NCBI GenBank assembly: GCA_015499985.1
Contig: JAAAUF010000122.1
Span: 1 to 62,697, forward strand
Source: Haplosporangium gracile
Lineage: Eukaryota; Mortierellomycota; Mortierellomycetes; Mortierellales; Mortierellaceae
DNA: 62,697 nt
Direction of reading: 5' to 3'
A model generated the notes under the pieces. That model was not told where the DNA came from, did not search any database, and worked only from the letters and a program-made list of their open reading frames with translations. The translations under genes were made by a program, and so were the position numbers. This document shows positions 43,236 through 56,031 of the stretch, one piece after another. Every line of letters begins with the position of its first letter. The stretch's first letter is position 1.

Positions 43236-46200
43236 ATGTCCCAGTACACAGCCATGGCCAATCACACCGACACCGAAATGCGGCCGTCGGAGCAGGAGCT
43301 TATCGACGAAGAGTTCAAGGGGGTCAAGATCGACTCCTGTCCAGAAAAAGCGCCACCTCAACCACCACCTCAACCATCACCAACAACAACGAGAGTTAAA
43401 CGAGTCTCGACGCCAAAAAAGAAGCCCTTTATCCTGGGAGGCCGTTTCTTCCTGCTCAACTGGTTCTACCTCTGGATCTTTGAGCTGATCCACCGCTGTC
43501 GCGAACAAACGAATATCAAAAAGATCCTCCTCAAGTTGGCGAATGTGCTCACAGCCAAGACGAACGGAGAGGATCTGGATGTCAAGTGGTCGCAGGAGAA
43601 GGCCAGTGCTGCAGCTGCTTCTCGGTAAGGGACTTGCATTTAGAAATGGATTTCAAATGGAAGCAGCAACATGACGTACAAACTTTTTTCCTCCTGCACT
43701 TTGTTTACATGGTACGTTACACACAACCATACACACCCCCTTCTTTTCTTTTCCAACTCAACTGTGTGTAGGCAACCCAAGCTTATCAAGGCGCTATACA
43801 AGCTTTACGGCACAAAGTACATCCTCATCGGAGTATGGAAGCTTATCTGGGCTGCGTGCACCTGGGCAGGCGCGTACTACTTTCTTCGTGTCTCCATCGA
43901 GTTTTTGGAAAAGGCCATGCCGACAAGGACAGGTCACCTCTACGCAATGGGGCTGCTGTTAACGTCTCTTGGAAGCTCGATCGCCATCCATCAATTGTAC
44001 GGTCAGTGCACCGCTCTCGGCATCCAGGTAAGCATGCAACAAACGATTTGGTTTTTTTTCTCACGATCCGATGTTGATATGTCTGCAATTTGCACACACG
44101 GACAGGCGGACAGACAAAATATCCAAGAGGAGTTCCAAGCATACATTTTACATTAACTAAAGCAATGAATTTATTCTTGTCCGCATTGTCGATTTGAAAC
44201 CTCCTTCGTTTTTTTAATGCCCCATCTACCCTGCACCCTCCACTCAGGTCAAGGCTTCGATCTCCGTCCTGATCTACCGCAAAGCCCTCGTCCTGGCCCG
44301 CATCCGTGGTGGCGCCGGAGAAATTATCAACATTATATCGACCGATGTCGCACGCATCGTTGACGCGGTCACCAATTTTCATTTCTTGTGGTCAGCTATG
44401 GTCGAGACCATTCTCATCCTGGCACTGGCCTTCCCAACAGTCGGATGGGCTGCAGCCCTGACAGCCGTCATTCTTGTCCTGGTGGTCCTTCCTGTCCAAA
44501 TCTATCTTGGTCGACTTACTTCCAACATCCAGATCGAACAGACTGCAGTGACGACGGAGCGTGTCCACTTAATGAGTGAGATCTTGACCGCCATTAAGCT
44601 CATCAAGTTCTATGCCTGGGAGGCACCCTTTCAGGAGCAAGTCAACCAGGTTCGCGCCAGGGAGTTGGCGCTTTTCAAGAAGAACTTACAGGTTAAAGCA
44701 ATCAATATGGCTGTCGTCTTTGCGCTTCCCGTCATTGTCGCCGTCTCGTCTCTTGCTGTGTACAACAGCAAACGCTCAGGACCAATCGACAGCAGTGTTG
44801 TTTTCACTGCCCTCAGTATCTTTAACACACTCCGATACCCCTTCCTGATGCTGCCTATTGCCGTCAAGAGTACCTCTGGTAAGAATCTCTCCTCCTTTGC
44901 AATCGTTTCTTTCAATGAAATAGGATCGTTTTAATCAGTATATTGCAATTTTACTGTGTACTGTTTGCCACATAGGTGCCAGACTGGCACTGCGTCGATT
45001 AGACGACTTTTTGACACAGCCTGAAGTGGAGCCTCTGGAGGAGTACTCGGTCTCAGAGGGAGGAGACACTGCAATTGAGCTGGTCGATGGAGAATTCACT
45101 TGGGACGGCGATGATAACGGACCAGCCCTGCAGGGTGTCAACCTCAAGGTCAAGCGAGGAGAGGTCGTCGCTATCGTAGGAGACGTTGGTTCAGGAAAGA
45201 GTTCGTTCGTCGCAGCGCTTCTCGGGCAAATTCGCCAAACAGGCTCAGGACCTAAGCTGAAGTTGTACGGTAAATCTTCGTATGTCCCACAGGAAGCTTG
45301 GTTGAACAACTTGACCCTTCGCGAGAACATTGTCTTTGGAAAGGATTTCGAGGAGGAGCGATATAACATCACTGTCAAGGTCTGTGCTCTCGAGCGCGAT
45401 CTGACTCTTTTGGCTCATGGAGATCAAACTGAAATCGCTGAGCGAGGAACCAACCTGTAAGTTACTCTTTCGAGCGATATGACCATTGCTACAAGTGTAT
45501 CCTTCGTTCTTCACAATAGAAACTAACGGAGGTCTACGTTGTATTGCCCTAATATAGGTCTGGTGGTCAGAAGCAGCGCGTCTCGTTGGCAAGAGCTGTG
45601 TATCACAAGTCTGACATCGTGCTCATGGATGATCCCCTCTCCGCTGTGGACCAAAACGTCGGCAAACATATTTTTGACCAGTGTATCCGTGGTTACCTGG
45701 CCGGTCGCACAGTCATCATTGTGACCCATCAGCTGCAGTACCTTCACCGTTGCGACAAGATTGTCATGCTCCAGTCTGGAAAGATCGCATACCAGGGCAC
45801 ATACCAGGAACTCATGGCCAACGAGCCCACCTTCAATACCTTGATCAACACACATGTCTCGAGCGAGGACGCCGATGGGGATGACGATGGTCTTGGTCAT
45901 GACGTGGGCGCAGAGGACGATGGGGAGGCTGAAGAACCCGAGCTTACATTGGAGGAGCAGCTCAATGCGAACGAGAACAGCAACCAAGTCACCGCTTCAG
46001 GACCTAGTGCGTTGGCCAATATCATGCGTAAGAGCCTGGGTGCCGGACCTCGACGACACACCTTGCCTCCCGGAACCAAGGTTGGTGATGCTCCTGGAAC
46101 CGCTACTATTGTCAACCAAAACTACGTCACGATCACACCACAGGAACGTCTTCGCCTCTTGCAACGTCATCTTCCTCACATCAGCAAGAACAGTATCCTC

Positions 46201-49181
46201 GCCAGCACACTCGAGGAACACGTCAACATCAACTTTATTAATCGTGCTGGAGAAGGAGGAGGGTATTACTCACCCATGAGCACCGATTTCAGTCGTGCGA
46301 TCTACCGCAACGAGTTAACCATCTACTCTATCCCCGAGGGCGACATCTACGGACATCGGACTGCCAAGGACCGAAAGCGCAAGCAGATGCAGCAGCACCG
46401 TAAGTCTGTCTCTGGAGCGTCCCTTCGTCGCCATGCCACCCGGGCCAGTAAGAATGACAGCTTTGACTACAGAGATGGCGAGGGTAACAATTTCCACCAC
46501 CACCAGCATACCGCTTTGCCAGAGGGAGCGATCGAAGTAGAAGAGGATTCGGATAGCGACTCGGACGATGATGAGGAGAACCCTACAGCGTTGGTTGGAG
46601 AGGACAAGAGTATGGACGAGCTTGGATTCGCAGACTATGTCAAGTACTTCCGGGCGGGTTCTGGAATCCTGGTAACTCTGCTGTTGATCGCGCTGTTCTT
46701 TGTTGCTCACGGTATTCGTATCGGATCAGATTATTGGTTGCGTCTATGGGTCCCCAACACACTCAACACAAAAGATCAGACTTATTTGGGTGTCTATGGT
46801 GCCTTCATTGCTGCCTTTGCCATTGCGGTGCTTTTGAGAGGTCTCTGGTTTGCCCACGAGGCCACTCTAAAGTCCAAGGAACTCCACGATCGTGCCTTTA
46901 AGGTATGCGCAAATCACAAGTCTGCTAATGTTAGTATGGTTCGCAGTGATCAAAAGCATAATGTACTGACTACATCCTCTTCCTGGAAATAGTCGGTAAT
47001 GCGTGCGCCAATGTCATTCTTTGAGACAACATCTCTTGGACGCATTCTTTCTGCGTTCTCAAAGTGTATGTTCACCGTCGATGACACGCTTCCAGATGCC
47101 GCCCTCTTGTTCTTGCAGTACTTCCCTCTGGCTCTTGGTGCTTTCATGCTGATTGCCTGTGTGGTTCACTGGCAGAACGCTGTCACTGTTGTTGTCCTCT
47201 TACTCATCGCCCTCCTGATCATCTGGTACGGAAGTCCAGCAGACACTAAGCTCAAGCAACTTGAAGGTAACAAATCCCTAACCCTGGCGGTTGAAAATCG
47301 AATCGTCATGATAGCATACTTAAACGAGCGCCACCAATTTATTAATTCGGTCTTTCTTTCAATTGTTTAGCTTTGAGCAAACCCCCTGTCTTCCAGCACA
47401 TTACCACGACTCTCGAGGGTCTCTTCTCGATCCGCGCTTACAATGTCCAAAAGAGATTCGATGGCATGAACATGGACGTCCTCGATAAGAACCACGAGAG
47501 TCTCTATGCCATGATGACCAGTAAGTCTTGTTTCACCCAACCGTTGTATTCGATAAACTTTTTCTTATCCACCAACACATTCGCGTCCTATTTGCATGAT
47601 ATAGCCAAGACATGGACCGCGTTCTACCTCGACATCATCTCATCGTTCATGGTCTATAGTACCGCACTCTTCTTGGTCATCCACAGGAACTCTATCCACC
47701 AGGCTCCTTCAGTCGCTGGTCTGGCTCTCTCGAACGCTCTTCAGATGCTGGTCTTCCTCCAGTGGACTGTTCGCCAGATGGGTGATGTCCAGGCTCAAAT
47801 CTCCACTGTCGGTCAGCTGGACTATTACGGTCGCAAGATCGAGCCCGAGGCCCCCGCAGAGAATCCAGCCACGAAACCCGACGCCTCTTGGCCCCAGGAA
47901 GGTCGCATCGATTTCGACCACCTGGTTCTGAGCTACCGCAAGAATACCCCACCCGTCCTCAAGGATGTGTCCTTCACTATCAACCCCAAGGAGAAAATTG
48001 GAATCGTGGGACGAACGGGATCTGGCAAATCGACGCTGTTGGTCGGTCTGTTGCGTATTGTCGAGGCCACTGGTGGTGCGATTTTGGTCGACGGTATCGA
48101 CATTTCCAAGATTGGACTCAAGAACCTCCGTACCAAAGTCGGTATTATCCCTCAAGAGCCCGTTTTGTTTGTGGGAACCATTCGAACCAATTTGGATCCC
48201 TTCGGGCAGTATGAGGATAATGCGATCTGGAGAGCCCTGGATGCGGTTCACTTGGGCGACAAGGTCAAGGAGATGCCACTGAAGTTGGACTCACCCGTCA
48301 TCGAGCACGGCAAGAATTTTTCCCTGGGCCAGCGACAGCTCATCTGTATTGCTCGCTCGCTTGTCATTGGGTCCAAGATCATTGTGTTGGATGAGGCAAC
48401 GGCTTCGATTGATATGGTGACGGACCGGTTGTTGCAGGAGACGATCAAGAAAAGTTTTGCGGATTGTACCGTCTTGACGATTGCCCATCGGTTGAACACG
48501 ATCATCGAGTCGGACAAGGTCCTGGTCATGGATGGAGGAGTTGTTGCCGAGTTTGGAGAGCCCCATAAGTTGTTGCAGGATCCTAATGGTATATTTGCTG
48601 AGCTGGTGAGCCATGCTGGTGAGGCTGCGGCCAAGAAGCTGGCCATGATTGCGGAGGATGCCCACAAGGACCGCAATAATGGACTAGATTTGGTTATAGA
48701 GGAGACTGAGAATGAGGAACTATCGCCAGGAGCCACAGTCCAAATCGAGCCATACTCCTTCCCACCATCCGTCTCTGTAGCGGCAGGAGTATCACCATCA
48801 GCAGCTGCCGCCGCCGAGACCCCAGCGACGTTGCAAGTGCCTGGCGGAAGACTTACCGACTGCCCTGCAAAGGCCGAGACCGAGGGACTTGCCAAAGCTA
48901 AGGCGCATTTGCGCCAACTAAGCTCGACCAGTTCAACTAACACGGGCATGATTTCTAAGCCAACGCCATCTAACAATGGAGAAGCGGAGGGCTCGACTTC
49001 ATCAAAATCGCAGTCCAAGGGCGAGGCTGCAATCGAAAAGCAATTCCAAAGGTTGTTCCGGAACCCTGCGACGGGAGTAAATGCGCCCGATGGTAGCCCC
49101 GAGTTGAAGCCCCCGACCCCAACGACGACGGCGGCGCCATTTATGGAACTGACTAATGATATCAATCTCCCACGACCATAA
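43236..49181 (+). CDS. ABCC/MRP-type multidrug/conjugate ABC transporter
   Basis: Full-size transporter of the ABCC (MRP/YOR1-like) family without TMD0, 1,700 aa. Exons: 43236-43624, 43772-44027, 44248-44878, 44976-45456, 45558-46902, 46993-47266, 47371-47520, 47605-49181. Layout: cytosolic N-tail, TMD1, NBD1, long linker, TMD2, NBD2, long C-tail. NBD1: Walker A GDVGSGKSS, signature LSGGQKQR and Walker B VLMDDPLSAVD, where Asp replaces the catalytic Glu, as usual in ABCC. NBD2: GRTGSGKST, FSLGQRQL and VLDEATASID with an intact Glu. The linker (about 240 residues, acidic, with a His-rich patch) and the roughly 190-residue Pro/Ser/Thr-rich C-tail exceed the usual length. Expected cargo: organic anions or glutathione conjugates, at plasma membrane or vacuole. 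The 84-base intron 47521-47604 is in frame and stop-free. Confidence 0.93.
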
Positions 49182-49607
49182 AATATCTTGTATTCACCTT
49201 GATAATACACTCTTATTATTGTTCCTTTGTTCTCACTGTCGCGCTGTGTTACCGAGAAACTCAAACATCAAAAAAAGACAGGTGAGAGACATACACACAA
49301 GAACAAACAAATACCCTAAGGGTTGGGCGTTTATCTAGAAGAGTTGTGAATCTTCGGTAAAGAAAAACAGTGCTCGTTTGACCAATCGTATGTGCGCATG
49401 CGGCGCATAGACCTATGCCCACGCCACCTCGACTGGCCTTGTTTCTTTGCTCGCTCATAAATTGTTTGCTCACGCCGTTTCTTTTTTGATTTTCTTTTCT
49501 CTAACCTTCACCCCCATACTCTCTCGCACCACCATTGCCCGCTACTCCCATCACCCCTTTTTCTATCTTTTTCTTTTTCTTTCACGTTCACATAATATTT
49601 CCTCTCG
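49182..49607. other. ABCC 3' region and F-box gene leader
   Basis: Short intergenic region; the right part (49480-49600) is a CT-rich leader with a TTTCTTTTTCTTTC run. Nothing else seen. Confidence 0.5.
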
Positions 49608-51695
49608 ATGGCAAGAGTTATCACCGAAATGCACCCAGCCCCTCTGGCGGTGGGCTCCTCACAACTCTACCACCATCCACAACATCAACAACAACAGCCA
49701 TACCTCTTCCAAGAGATCCTCCCAACAGAAATCTGGCGCCTTATCCTCGCGCACCTCCCAACACTCGACCTCTTTAGTCTCTACAACACCTCCCGCTACC
49801 TCCGATCCCTCTCCGCCCCTTACCTCGTCCAAGCCATGGCCTCCAAATCCCTCCGTCTATACTTTTATCAAGAATATATCCGTCGTGTGGGTGTCAAGTT
49901 TGTGTTCGACTCGTTTGATCTTGAGAGGGATCGGGTTGTTTTTAAGCCGTTGGTGGCGGATAACCAGTATCGGTTCCGGGCGGGGATTACGTTGCAGAGT
50001 CCGCAGTTGGAGGAGGTTGCGATAAAGTCGTCGATGATGCCTGGACAGGAGATTGATATGGGGAGGGTTCAGTGTGATCAGGGGCGGTATTATACCATCA
50101 AGCCTGCTACTGTGCATTCGCCAGCACCGGCACTAGCAGCAGCAGGAGAAGCGTCACAGGATGTCACGCAGCAGTTGCAGGCGGATGGCGTGGGACTGGA
50201 GGCGGACGGGGACATGGAAGCAAACGTGGAACTGGGAGCGGATGGACCAGAGAGCCCAGAGGCAGCGGCTGTGGTGACAGAGACAGAGACAACAACAACA
50301 ACAGCTGATACCGTGACAAACCCTATAGTTATAACAGCAGCACCACAATCGATACAAACAATATCGGTGACAAGGAAACGAACAGCGGACGAGAAGAGCT
50401 ACCAGGGCACCAAGAACTTTCTGGACAAGTCATGCCCGGTCCCTGTGCGAAAGACGGGTGTCCGCAAGATGGATGGAACCCGATACTCATTCCTGCAGAC
50501 TTATCCGTGGTCACTAGAGTACCAGGTCGAGAGCGAGATTATGGGACCTCTTGTTGCTTTGGAGGGCGAGCGTCGATCGGGATATGACGGCAGCAGGAAC
50601 GGGAAGGGCAAGGCTGTTAACTATGAGGACGGAAGCCATATCAGCAACATCGGGAGCAGTACTTGCCGAGTTGGAGGAAAGGGTCAATCAACAACCGACA
50701 GTCAACGCCAATTCCCCCACCACCAGCGACCTCAGGGTGAGATTGAGTGTGCTACCCATCCGTATGAGCGCATGGACAGCAATGGCAGCAGCAGCAGCGG
50801 TGGAAGCAGGAGTGACAGTGGGAATATTCCATCACGCGATAAGGCCCACTCGAACGCAATAACAACAACAGCAACAGCAATATCCCGTCGCCGGGCCAAT
50901 TCTCCCGAGATGGCCGATAAATTTGCCAATAAATTCACTCGAGGCGTGAGCGCAAGGATGACACACCGTCAAGGCTCCGCAGGCATCAACAGCAATAGCA
51001 GCAACAATGGACCACGTTTTCTCAGGACACTCCGGTTCGAATGCAGCATGAACTTTCTGGACCCCAAACGTGCGACCAGGAGTGTGCTCGGACGGTGGTT
51101 GGAGGGCAAGATGTATCAGTGGAGTAAGGTTTTGGGTGGGAAGAAGACGTCGAGCGGCCAGTCGCATACCATTCAGTGGCAGTCCACCCTCAAGCAGCAG
51201 TCTCAACCTCAACCTCGGCAGCAACAGCAAAAGCAGCAAGAGAAACAGAAGGGCAAGCAGAAGGACTACAAGCAAAAGCAACCATCATCAGCATCAGCAT
51301 TGTATCGCCGACTGCAACAACAGGAGAAGCAAATACGACGATCGGACAGCACCGAGTCTAGAGGATCTGGCGCCACCTCTCCTCCTGTTGCTACTCCTGT
51401 AGCTCCTCCAAGGAGACGCGGTCGTGTCATTCGCGCGATCGATATCCTTCTGGGTCCGACTGACAGTGACGGGAGTAGCATCAATCACGAGAGGGTGCGC
51501 CAACACAGCATGAACAGCCCCTTCCATACTCAACCTTCAAGCCATAGTGGGTCAAGCGCGAGTCTGAGTCTGAGTCTGAGCCTGGGTTTGAGCCTTTCTC
51601 ACCAAGGCGATGCTTCGATTGCTGGAGGACGCTGCATGGTTCCCGCGATTGACCCAAACAAGATGGGGTCTTCCTTCACCTCTGCCACCTTTTAA
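49608..51695 (+). CDS. F-box protein with long disordered C-terminus
   Basis: Intronless, 695 aa. An F-box lies at about residues 33-80 (LFQEILPTEIWRLILAHLPT, then SLYNTSRYLRSL), which would bind Skp1 in an SCF ubiquitin ligase. A folded-looking segment follows to about residue 165 and another around 255-310 (VRKTGVRKMDGTRYSFLQTY); these resemble the extended F-box-associated region found in many Mortierella-type F-box proteins, but I do not recognise a substrate domain such as WD40 or LRR. The remainder is rich in Ser, Gln, Asn and Gly, with a (GAGTCT)n-coded Leu/Ser run near the end. A short conserved-looking stretch, RFLRTLRFECSMNFLDP, sits at about 465-480. Single-exon structure and a CT-rich leader. 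The target is unknown. Confidence 0.75.
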   Translation: MARVITEMHPAPLAVGSSQLYHHPQHQQQQPYLFQEILPTEIWRLILAHLPTLDLFSLYNTSRYLRSLSAPYLVQAMASKSLRLYFYQEYIRRVGVKFVFDSFDLERDRVVFKPLVADNQYRFRAGITLQSPQLEEVAIKSSMMPGQEIDMGRVQCDQGRYYTIKPATVHSPAPALAAAGEASQDVTQQLQADGVGLEADGDMEANVELGADGPESPEAAAVVTETETTTTTADTVTNPIVITAAPQSIQTISVTRKRTADEKSYQGTKNFLDKSCPVPVRKTGVRKMDGTRYSFLQTYPWSLEYQVESEIMGPLVALEGERRSGYDGSRNGKGKAVNYEDGSHISNIGSSTCRVGGKGQSTTDSQRQFPHHQRPQGEIECATHPYERMDSNGSSSSGGSRSDSGNIPSRDKAHSNAITTTATAISRRRANSPEMADKFANKFTRGVSARMTHRQGSAGINSNSSNNGPRFLRTLRFECSMNFLDPKRATRSVLGRWLEGKMYQWSKVLGGKKTSSGQSHTIQWQSTLKQQSQPQPRQQQQKQQEKQKGKQKDYKQKQPSSASALYRRLQQQEKQIRRSDSTESRGSGATSPPVATPVAPPRRRGRVIRAIDILLGPTDSDGSSINHERVRQHSMNSPFHTQPSSHSGSSASLSLSLSLGLSLSHQGDASIAGGRCMVPAIDPNKMGSSFTSATF
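51561..51585. repeat. (AGTCTG)n hexamer coding for a Ser-Leu run
   Basis: Four near-identical hexamers encode alternating Ser and Leu near the C-terminus of the F-box protein. Confidence 0.8.
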
Positions 51696-52286
51696 GCCTT
51701 TCACTCACTGGTTCAATAAAATATGGACTTGAAAAAAAGACGAATGCAGCCTTGAGCCTGGTTACCTACGACCAATGCATTCCTTGTTAGCTCGCCTGCC
51801 TCCCTTTTGTGTGTAGTGAAATATGTCTCGGCTACTTATTTTTGTCTACCGACAGACTAACTGGACCCAGGCGACAATACCTCTTCCATTCATTCTCGTA
51901 TCCTGGCTCCTACGAGAGCGTGTCAATGATGGTAATGCCAAGGTGCGCGTGGCATAGATGCTTACAATTCTGACACTCTTCTTACTCTTGGCACCAACAC
52001 GTGGCGATTGCTCTAGTATCCAGCAAACATGTTCGTGAACCCCTGCCGTAGTTCTGGAAGCAGTGCTGTCATGTCAGCGTGGAATTGTCTATCCACCAAT
52101 TGACGTTCAAGTCTCTTTACCTTGCATCTTTTTTTTTTTTCTTCTTCTGTTACTCCTTTTCTTCCTTTTTATTCCTTTCCTCATCATCGCCTTTTCCCCT
52201 TCTCACTTCTCATCGCCGCGCCCTCCGAACCTTTCACCACTTTACACCCTTCACTCCCTTCACACAACTCAACTCGAAAAAGCTTC
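51696..52286. other. F-box 3' region and DDHD gene leader
   Basis: AATAAA at 51715-51720 marks the F-box 3' end. The part from 52110 on is a CT-rich leader with a long T run at 52128-52140. No gene recognised between. Confidence 0.5.
51715..51720 (+). terminator. AATAAA polyadenylation signal of the F-box gene
   Basis: Canonical hexamer 20 bases after the stop codon. Confidence 0.5.
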
Positions 52287-55200
52287 ATGTTGTCAGTCTT
52301 TCAAAAGTCTAAACCCGACCCCGATCCCCTAGAAACTCCTCCTCCACCACCGCAACTTCCCATGCCCGAGTCAACCCCTGCTACTCCTGCTCCTCTAATT
52401 TCCTCAACCGACGTTGTCCCTGCTACTACCGCTAAGGAACATGTCCAGGAACATGAGGAGGATAACACTCCTGCCCCTCCCGAACCCGTACGTCCCCCTT
52501 CATTCCACAATGATACCTTTTTTTTTTTTTTGCATTCCTTCTTTTTGTTCAAAGGACAGTGCGAGGATGGTACCACAGCAACTACCATCTTGCCATGACC
52601 AAAGGAAAGTGCAACTCACCAACAATCGCCTCTAATGCTTCGATGCATAAATAGATTCGATGGTTCCATGCCGTTGACTCGCCGTTGACAAAGCCGAACG
52701 AACCCAAGAGGAATCCAAAGATCCCAGCACCTCCTAGGAAGCCCGCCGCCACCTGGGTTCCCTTCAGTATCCGCGACTCCAACGCACTCGAGCGTGCCTA
52801 CGCACTGACCCAACCTATCCGTGAAGAGAGGACACAACAACAGCCTGGCCAGGACGGCAAACGTATTTCGGAAGACCTCCCTCCACTCCCACAACAACAA
52901 CATCAACAACACAGCAGACAGGACCTGCCTTCAAGGCTTCAGATTCCTGATGCCAATGGACAATTCCAGACTTCGTCGATAGCAGCAACGACGACAGGAG
53001 CAGGCGGAGAGTCGATTCTGGTGAATGAGGATTATCTATTTGAGGTCAACATTTACAAGATGGAGATTAAGCCTGTAAGTGCCTCCTTTTTTTCGTTGTT
53101 ACTCGATACGATGCGTTCCTGACAGAAAAAAATGCCAGGACGAGACAAACCAATTGACTTGAAGAAACGGATAACTGAATGCCGGTCTTTCCTTACGCAA
53201 ATAGGTGTATTGGGTTGGACCAACTTATGAAGTCAGGCGTGCAGTGTGGTTCTTGCAGCTGGATGGCAAGTTTGTCCCCTGTGAGGTCAACCTCTCTCAA
53301 CAGATTGAATACGGATACAGGTACAGAAAAGTTTTGGCCTGATAAGGGAAAGAGTAAGAGGGTACATCAGATGTTCATGGGGAACGGGATGCACTGAAGT
53401 AGAAGAAACTGTCAACAAATCAAACAAAAAAATGTCACACGCCTGACTGACTGATGAGATATGTCTTTGCATGTGTTCTTGCATGTTCCACTGACAAATA
53501 GCAAGCATCGCCCTTGGATCGCACCTCTCCCACCTATATTGGATGCTACTGGAAAGGAGATCATTGAGGAGAAACCAGAGAAGAGCTGGGCGCTCCTCGG
53601 CAAATATATATCTCAATACGTCGTCTTTACAGACGCGCACCATGCGTGGTTGCTGAGGTATATATTGTATTTCGTGCTCATGCAGGGACTATGTACCCTA
53701 TGTACCCTACTGTACAGAGAAGTCTAATCCTAACTGGACTACCGTTTTAATTGACTATTGTAGCGACGATATCACAAGCAAAGTCGCCAAGTCTATCTTC
53801 ACAAAGGTCACCTGGAACGCAAACCTGGGTGGAGCACGCCTCATTCGTGGTTGGGATGAGGTCGAAAAGTTTGTTTCCAAGAAGGCATCAGAAGAAGCAG
53901 CACAGAAGAAGAAGGACGGAACGGAAACCAAGAAGAAGGATGGAACGGAGACCAAGAAGAAGGAGACGTCCGAGATTCAAAAGAAGAAGGAAGTCGCGGC
54001 TACTCTTAAACAAAAGACCAAGCGCCTGACGGAGGAGGAGAAGGACACCATCCAGGAATCACATGAGATTGGCGATTACGAAGAAGAGAACGAGGAGCGA
54101 ACCATTGACCATCTGGTCCTTGTCATTCATGGAGTCGGTCAGAAGCTAGGAGACAGGATGGAGGCTATCAACTTTATCCATGACGTCAATGTCATGCGTA
54201 GGACCATCAAGGACACTGCTGCAACATTCACTCCACCAGCACCAGGAACTTCGACGCCCACGTCAGGAATGGAGAGCAATGGTCGCGACACTCCCACCAG
54301 GAGGAGAGGGTCAACTGCCTCCAAGAACCCCTACGCAATACCTTCAGGATCTGGGGTTCAAGTTTTGCCTGTGGAGTGGCGTCGCCAGATTGTTTTTGGA
54401 ATGGCCAGCGACGATGACGATGATTTACAACGTGACTTGAGCACACCCGAGGCTGAGGAGGGCTGCCCGACCATGGACGACATCATGCTGGACGGTGTTC
54501 CCACCATCCGCATGCTCGTCTCTGATGTTCTCATGGATGGTATGTATTCGTGACATCAAAGGCTCGGCTGGAGGTTTGGTAGGTGTATTGCTCAAAGCTT
54601 TTGTTCACCCTTTTTCTGACGCGTTTATTTGTCTGCTTCGCATGAATTTAGTGCTACTATATATGACACCCAGCTACAAGCGCAAGATGATGGAGGTTGT
54701 CACGACCGAGCTCAACAAGGTCTACCAAAAGTTCATTTTCCACAACCCAGACTTTATCCGAAGAGGAGGCAAGGTTTCGATTCTGGGACACTCGCTGGGC
54801 TCATTGCTTGCACTGGACATTCTCAACCACCAACCCTTTAGCCCCAACCACTATCAGCCCATCCCGTCATCGCCTGTCTTTGAAAAGTTTATTTCATTCG
54901 ACCACGGATCTCATAACTCGGTCTCGCTGGACTTTCCTGTCACCAACTTTTTCGCACTTGGAAGTCCTATTGGCTTGTTCCTATTGCTCAAGGGTTGCAA
55001 GTTGGGTGCGAGATTGTCAGATTCCACTACCACGGGTGAATCTACCGCGGTGCCTTGCTTCCGGCCCGCGGTCGAAAACCTTTACAATGTTTTCCATCGC
55101 TCAGATCCTGTCGCGCATCGTGTCGAGGTAAGGCCCTTTTTGAGACTTTTATTACTGCATGGTGGACTCAGGAATCATCATTCAGTACGACTGATATTAA

Positions 55201-55888
55201 CGCGCGTATTTCTTGTTTTCTACAGCCCCTTATTTCGCGCTCATTTGGATCGACAAATCGACCTGCGTTGGTCCCTTACCACAAAGGAGGTTTGAAGGGT
55301 CTTCACCTTGGTATTCAGGACTTTGGAAACGACCTTGCCAACCGCGCCAACACGATGATTGAGTCTGTGAAGCTTGGGATTACCACATCTATGTTTACGC
55401 GTGCTCTTGGTTTCAAGACCAACCCCGTGAGCAATGCTGGTTTGATCCATAACAGCAAGCTGCAAGAGTCTGGTGGCGGGTCAGCATCGACAAGCGACAC
55501 GGAGATGGCTACTGTTGGCGATGCATCTGAACAGGCCGACGGTGCTACTAATGGAACTGCATCTCCGCGGTTGAACACCGAGACTAATAGCATCATCAGC
55601 AAGGCCAAGGTCAGGGCGTTGAACAAGACTGGTCGTGTCGACTGGTGTCTACAGGAAGGAGTCTTTGAGAACGCCTACATCTCTGCTCTTTCAGGTACGC
55701 ATACCACACTTTTTTTTTCACGCGTTATATGTATATATATTTGAACTAGGTTGTTGGATTTTGGTAAGAATATTAATATTTCCGCCTTTTTGTTCTTGCT
55801 TTACTCAATAGTTCACATGCAATACTGGTCTGATAGCGATGTTGCCGCGTTCATCATTCGCCAAACCTATGACATGGATACGAAATAA
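52287..55888 (+). CDS. DDHD-domain phospholipase (PA-PLA1 / Ddl1 type)
   Basis: Intracellular phospholipase A1-like enzyme, 896 aa. Exons: 52287-52487, 52655-53074, 53205-53320, 53502-53657, 53764-54539, 54652-55127, 55226-55694, 55812-55888; all phases close. After a Pro-rich tail comes the WWE-like entry segment (RWFHAVDSPLTKPNEP), then DHLVLVIHGVGQKLGDRMEA and the lipase nucleophile motif GHSLGSLLALDIL. The C-terminal DDHD domain carries FFALGSPIGLFLLLKG, FHRSDPVAHRVEP (Asp and His of the name), VDWCLQEG and a final HMQYWSDSDVAAFI. A charged Lys-rich insert (tandem KKKDGTET) lies before the catalytic part. Family role: hydrolysis of phosphatidic acid, cardiolipin or related lipids at ER/Golgi or mitochondria. 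The intron 52488-52654 holds a T run; the join to RWFH is inferred from frame and family pattern. Confidence 0.9.
53905..53966. repeat. 27-base coding tandem repeat in the DDHD gene
   Basis: Two to three copies of AAGAAGAAGGA(C/T)GGAACGGA, encoding KKKDGTET units ahead of the lipase domain. Confidence 0.75.
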
Positions 55889-56031
55889 TAAAATGGTTTC
55901 TCGTGTTCACATAAAACCTTAAGGCTTTAGCTAAGCCGCTTTTGAGTGTAAAAAATTCGTTGCATTTCTTTTGTTTCTTTTGCATTTCATTCTCAACTAC
56001 ACTCTTTTCTCCATTCACACCCTCACTCACC

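Noticed and set aside
718..49181. The window as a secondary-metabolite or transporter gene cluster
   Set aside because: Three ABC genes are present, but no backbone enzyme (PKS, NRPS, terpene synthase) or pathway regulator; neighbours are housekeeping genes.
52555..52620. An additional DDHD exon (WYHSNYHLAMTKG)
   Set aside because: It resembles the true RWFHAVDSPL segment in pattern but has no phase-compatible donor; direct joining of 52487 to 52655 is in phase and matches the family.
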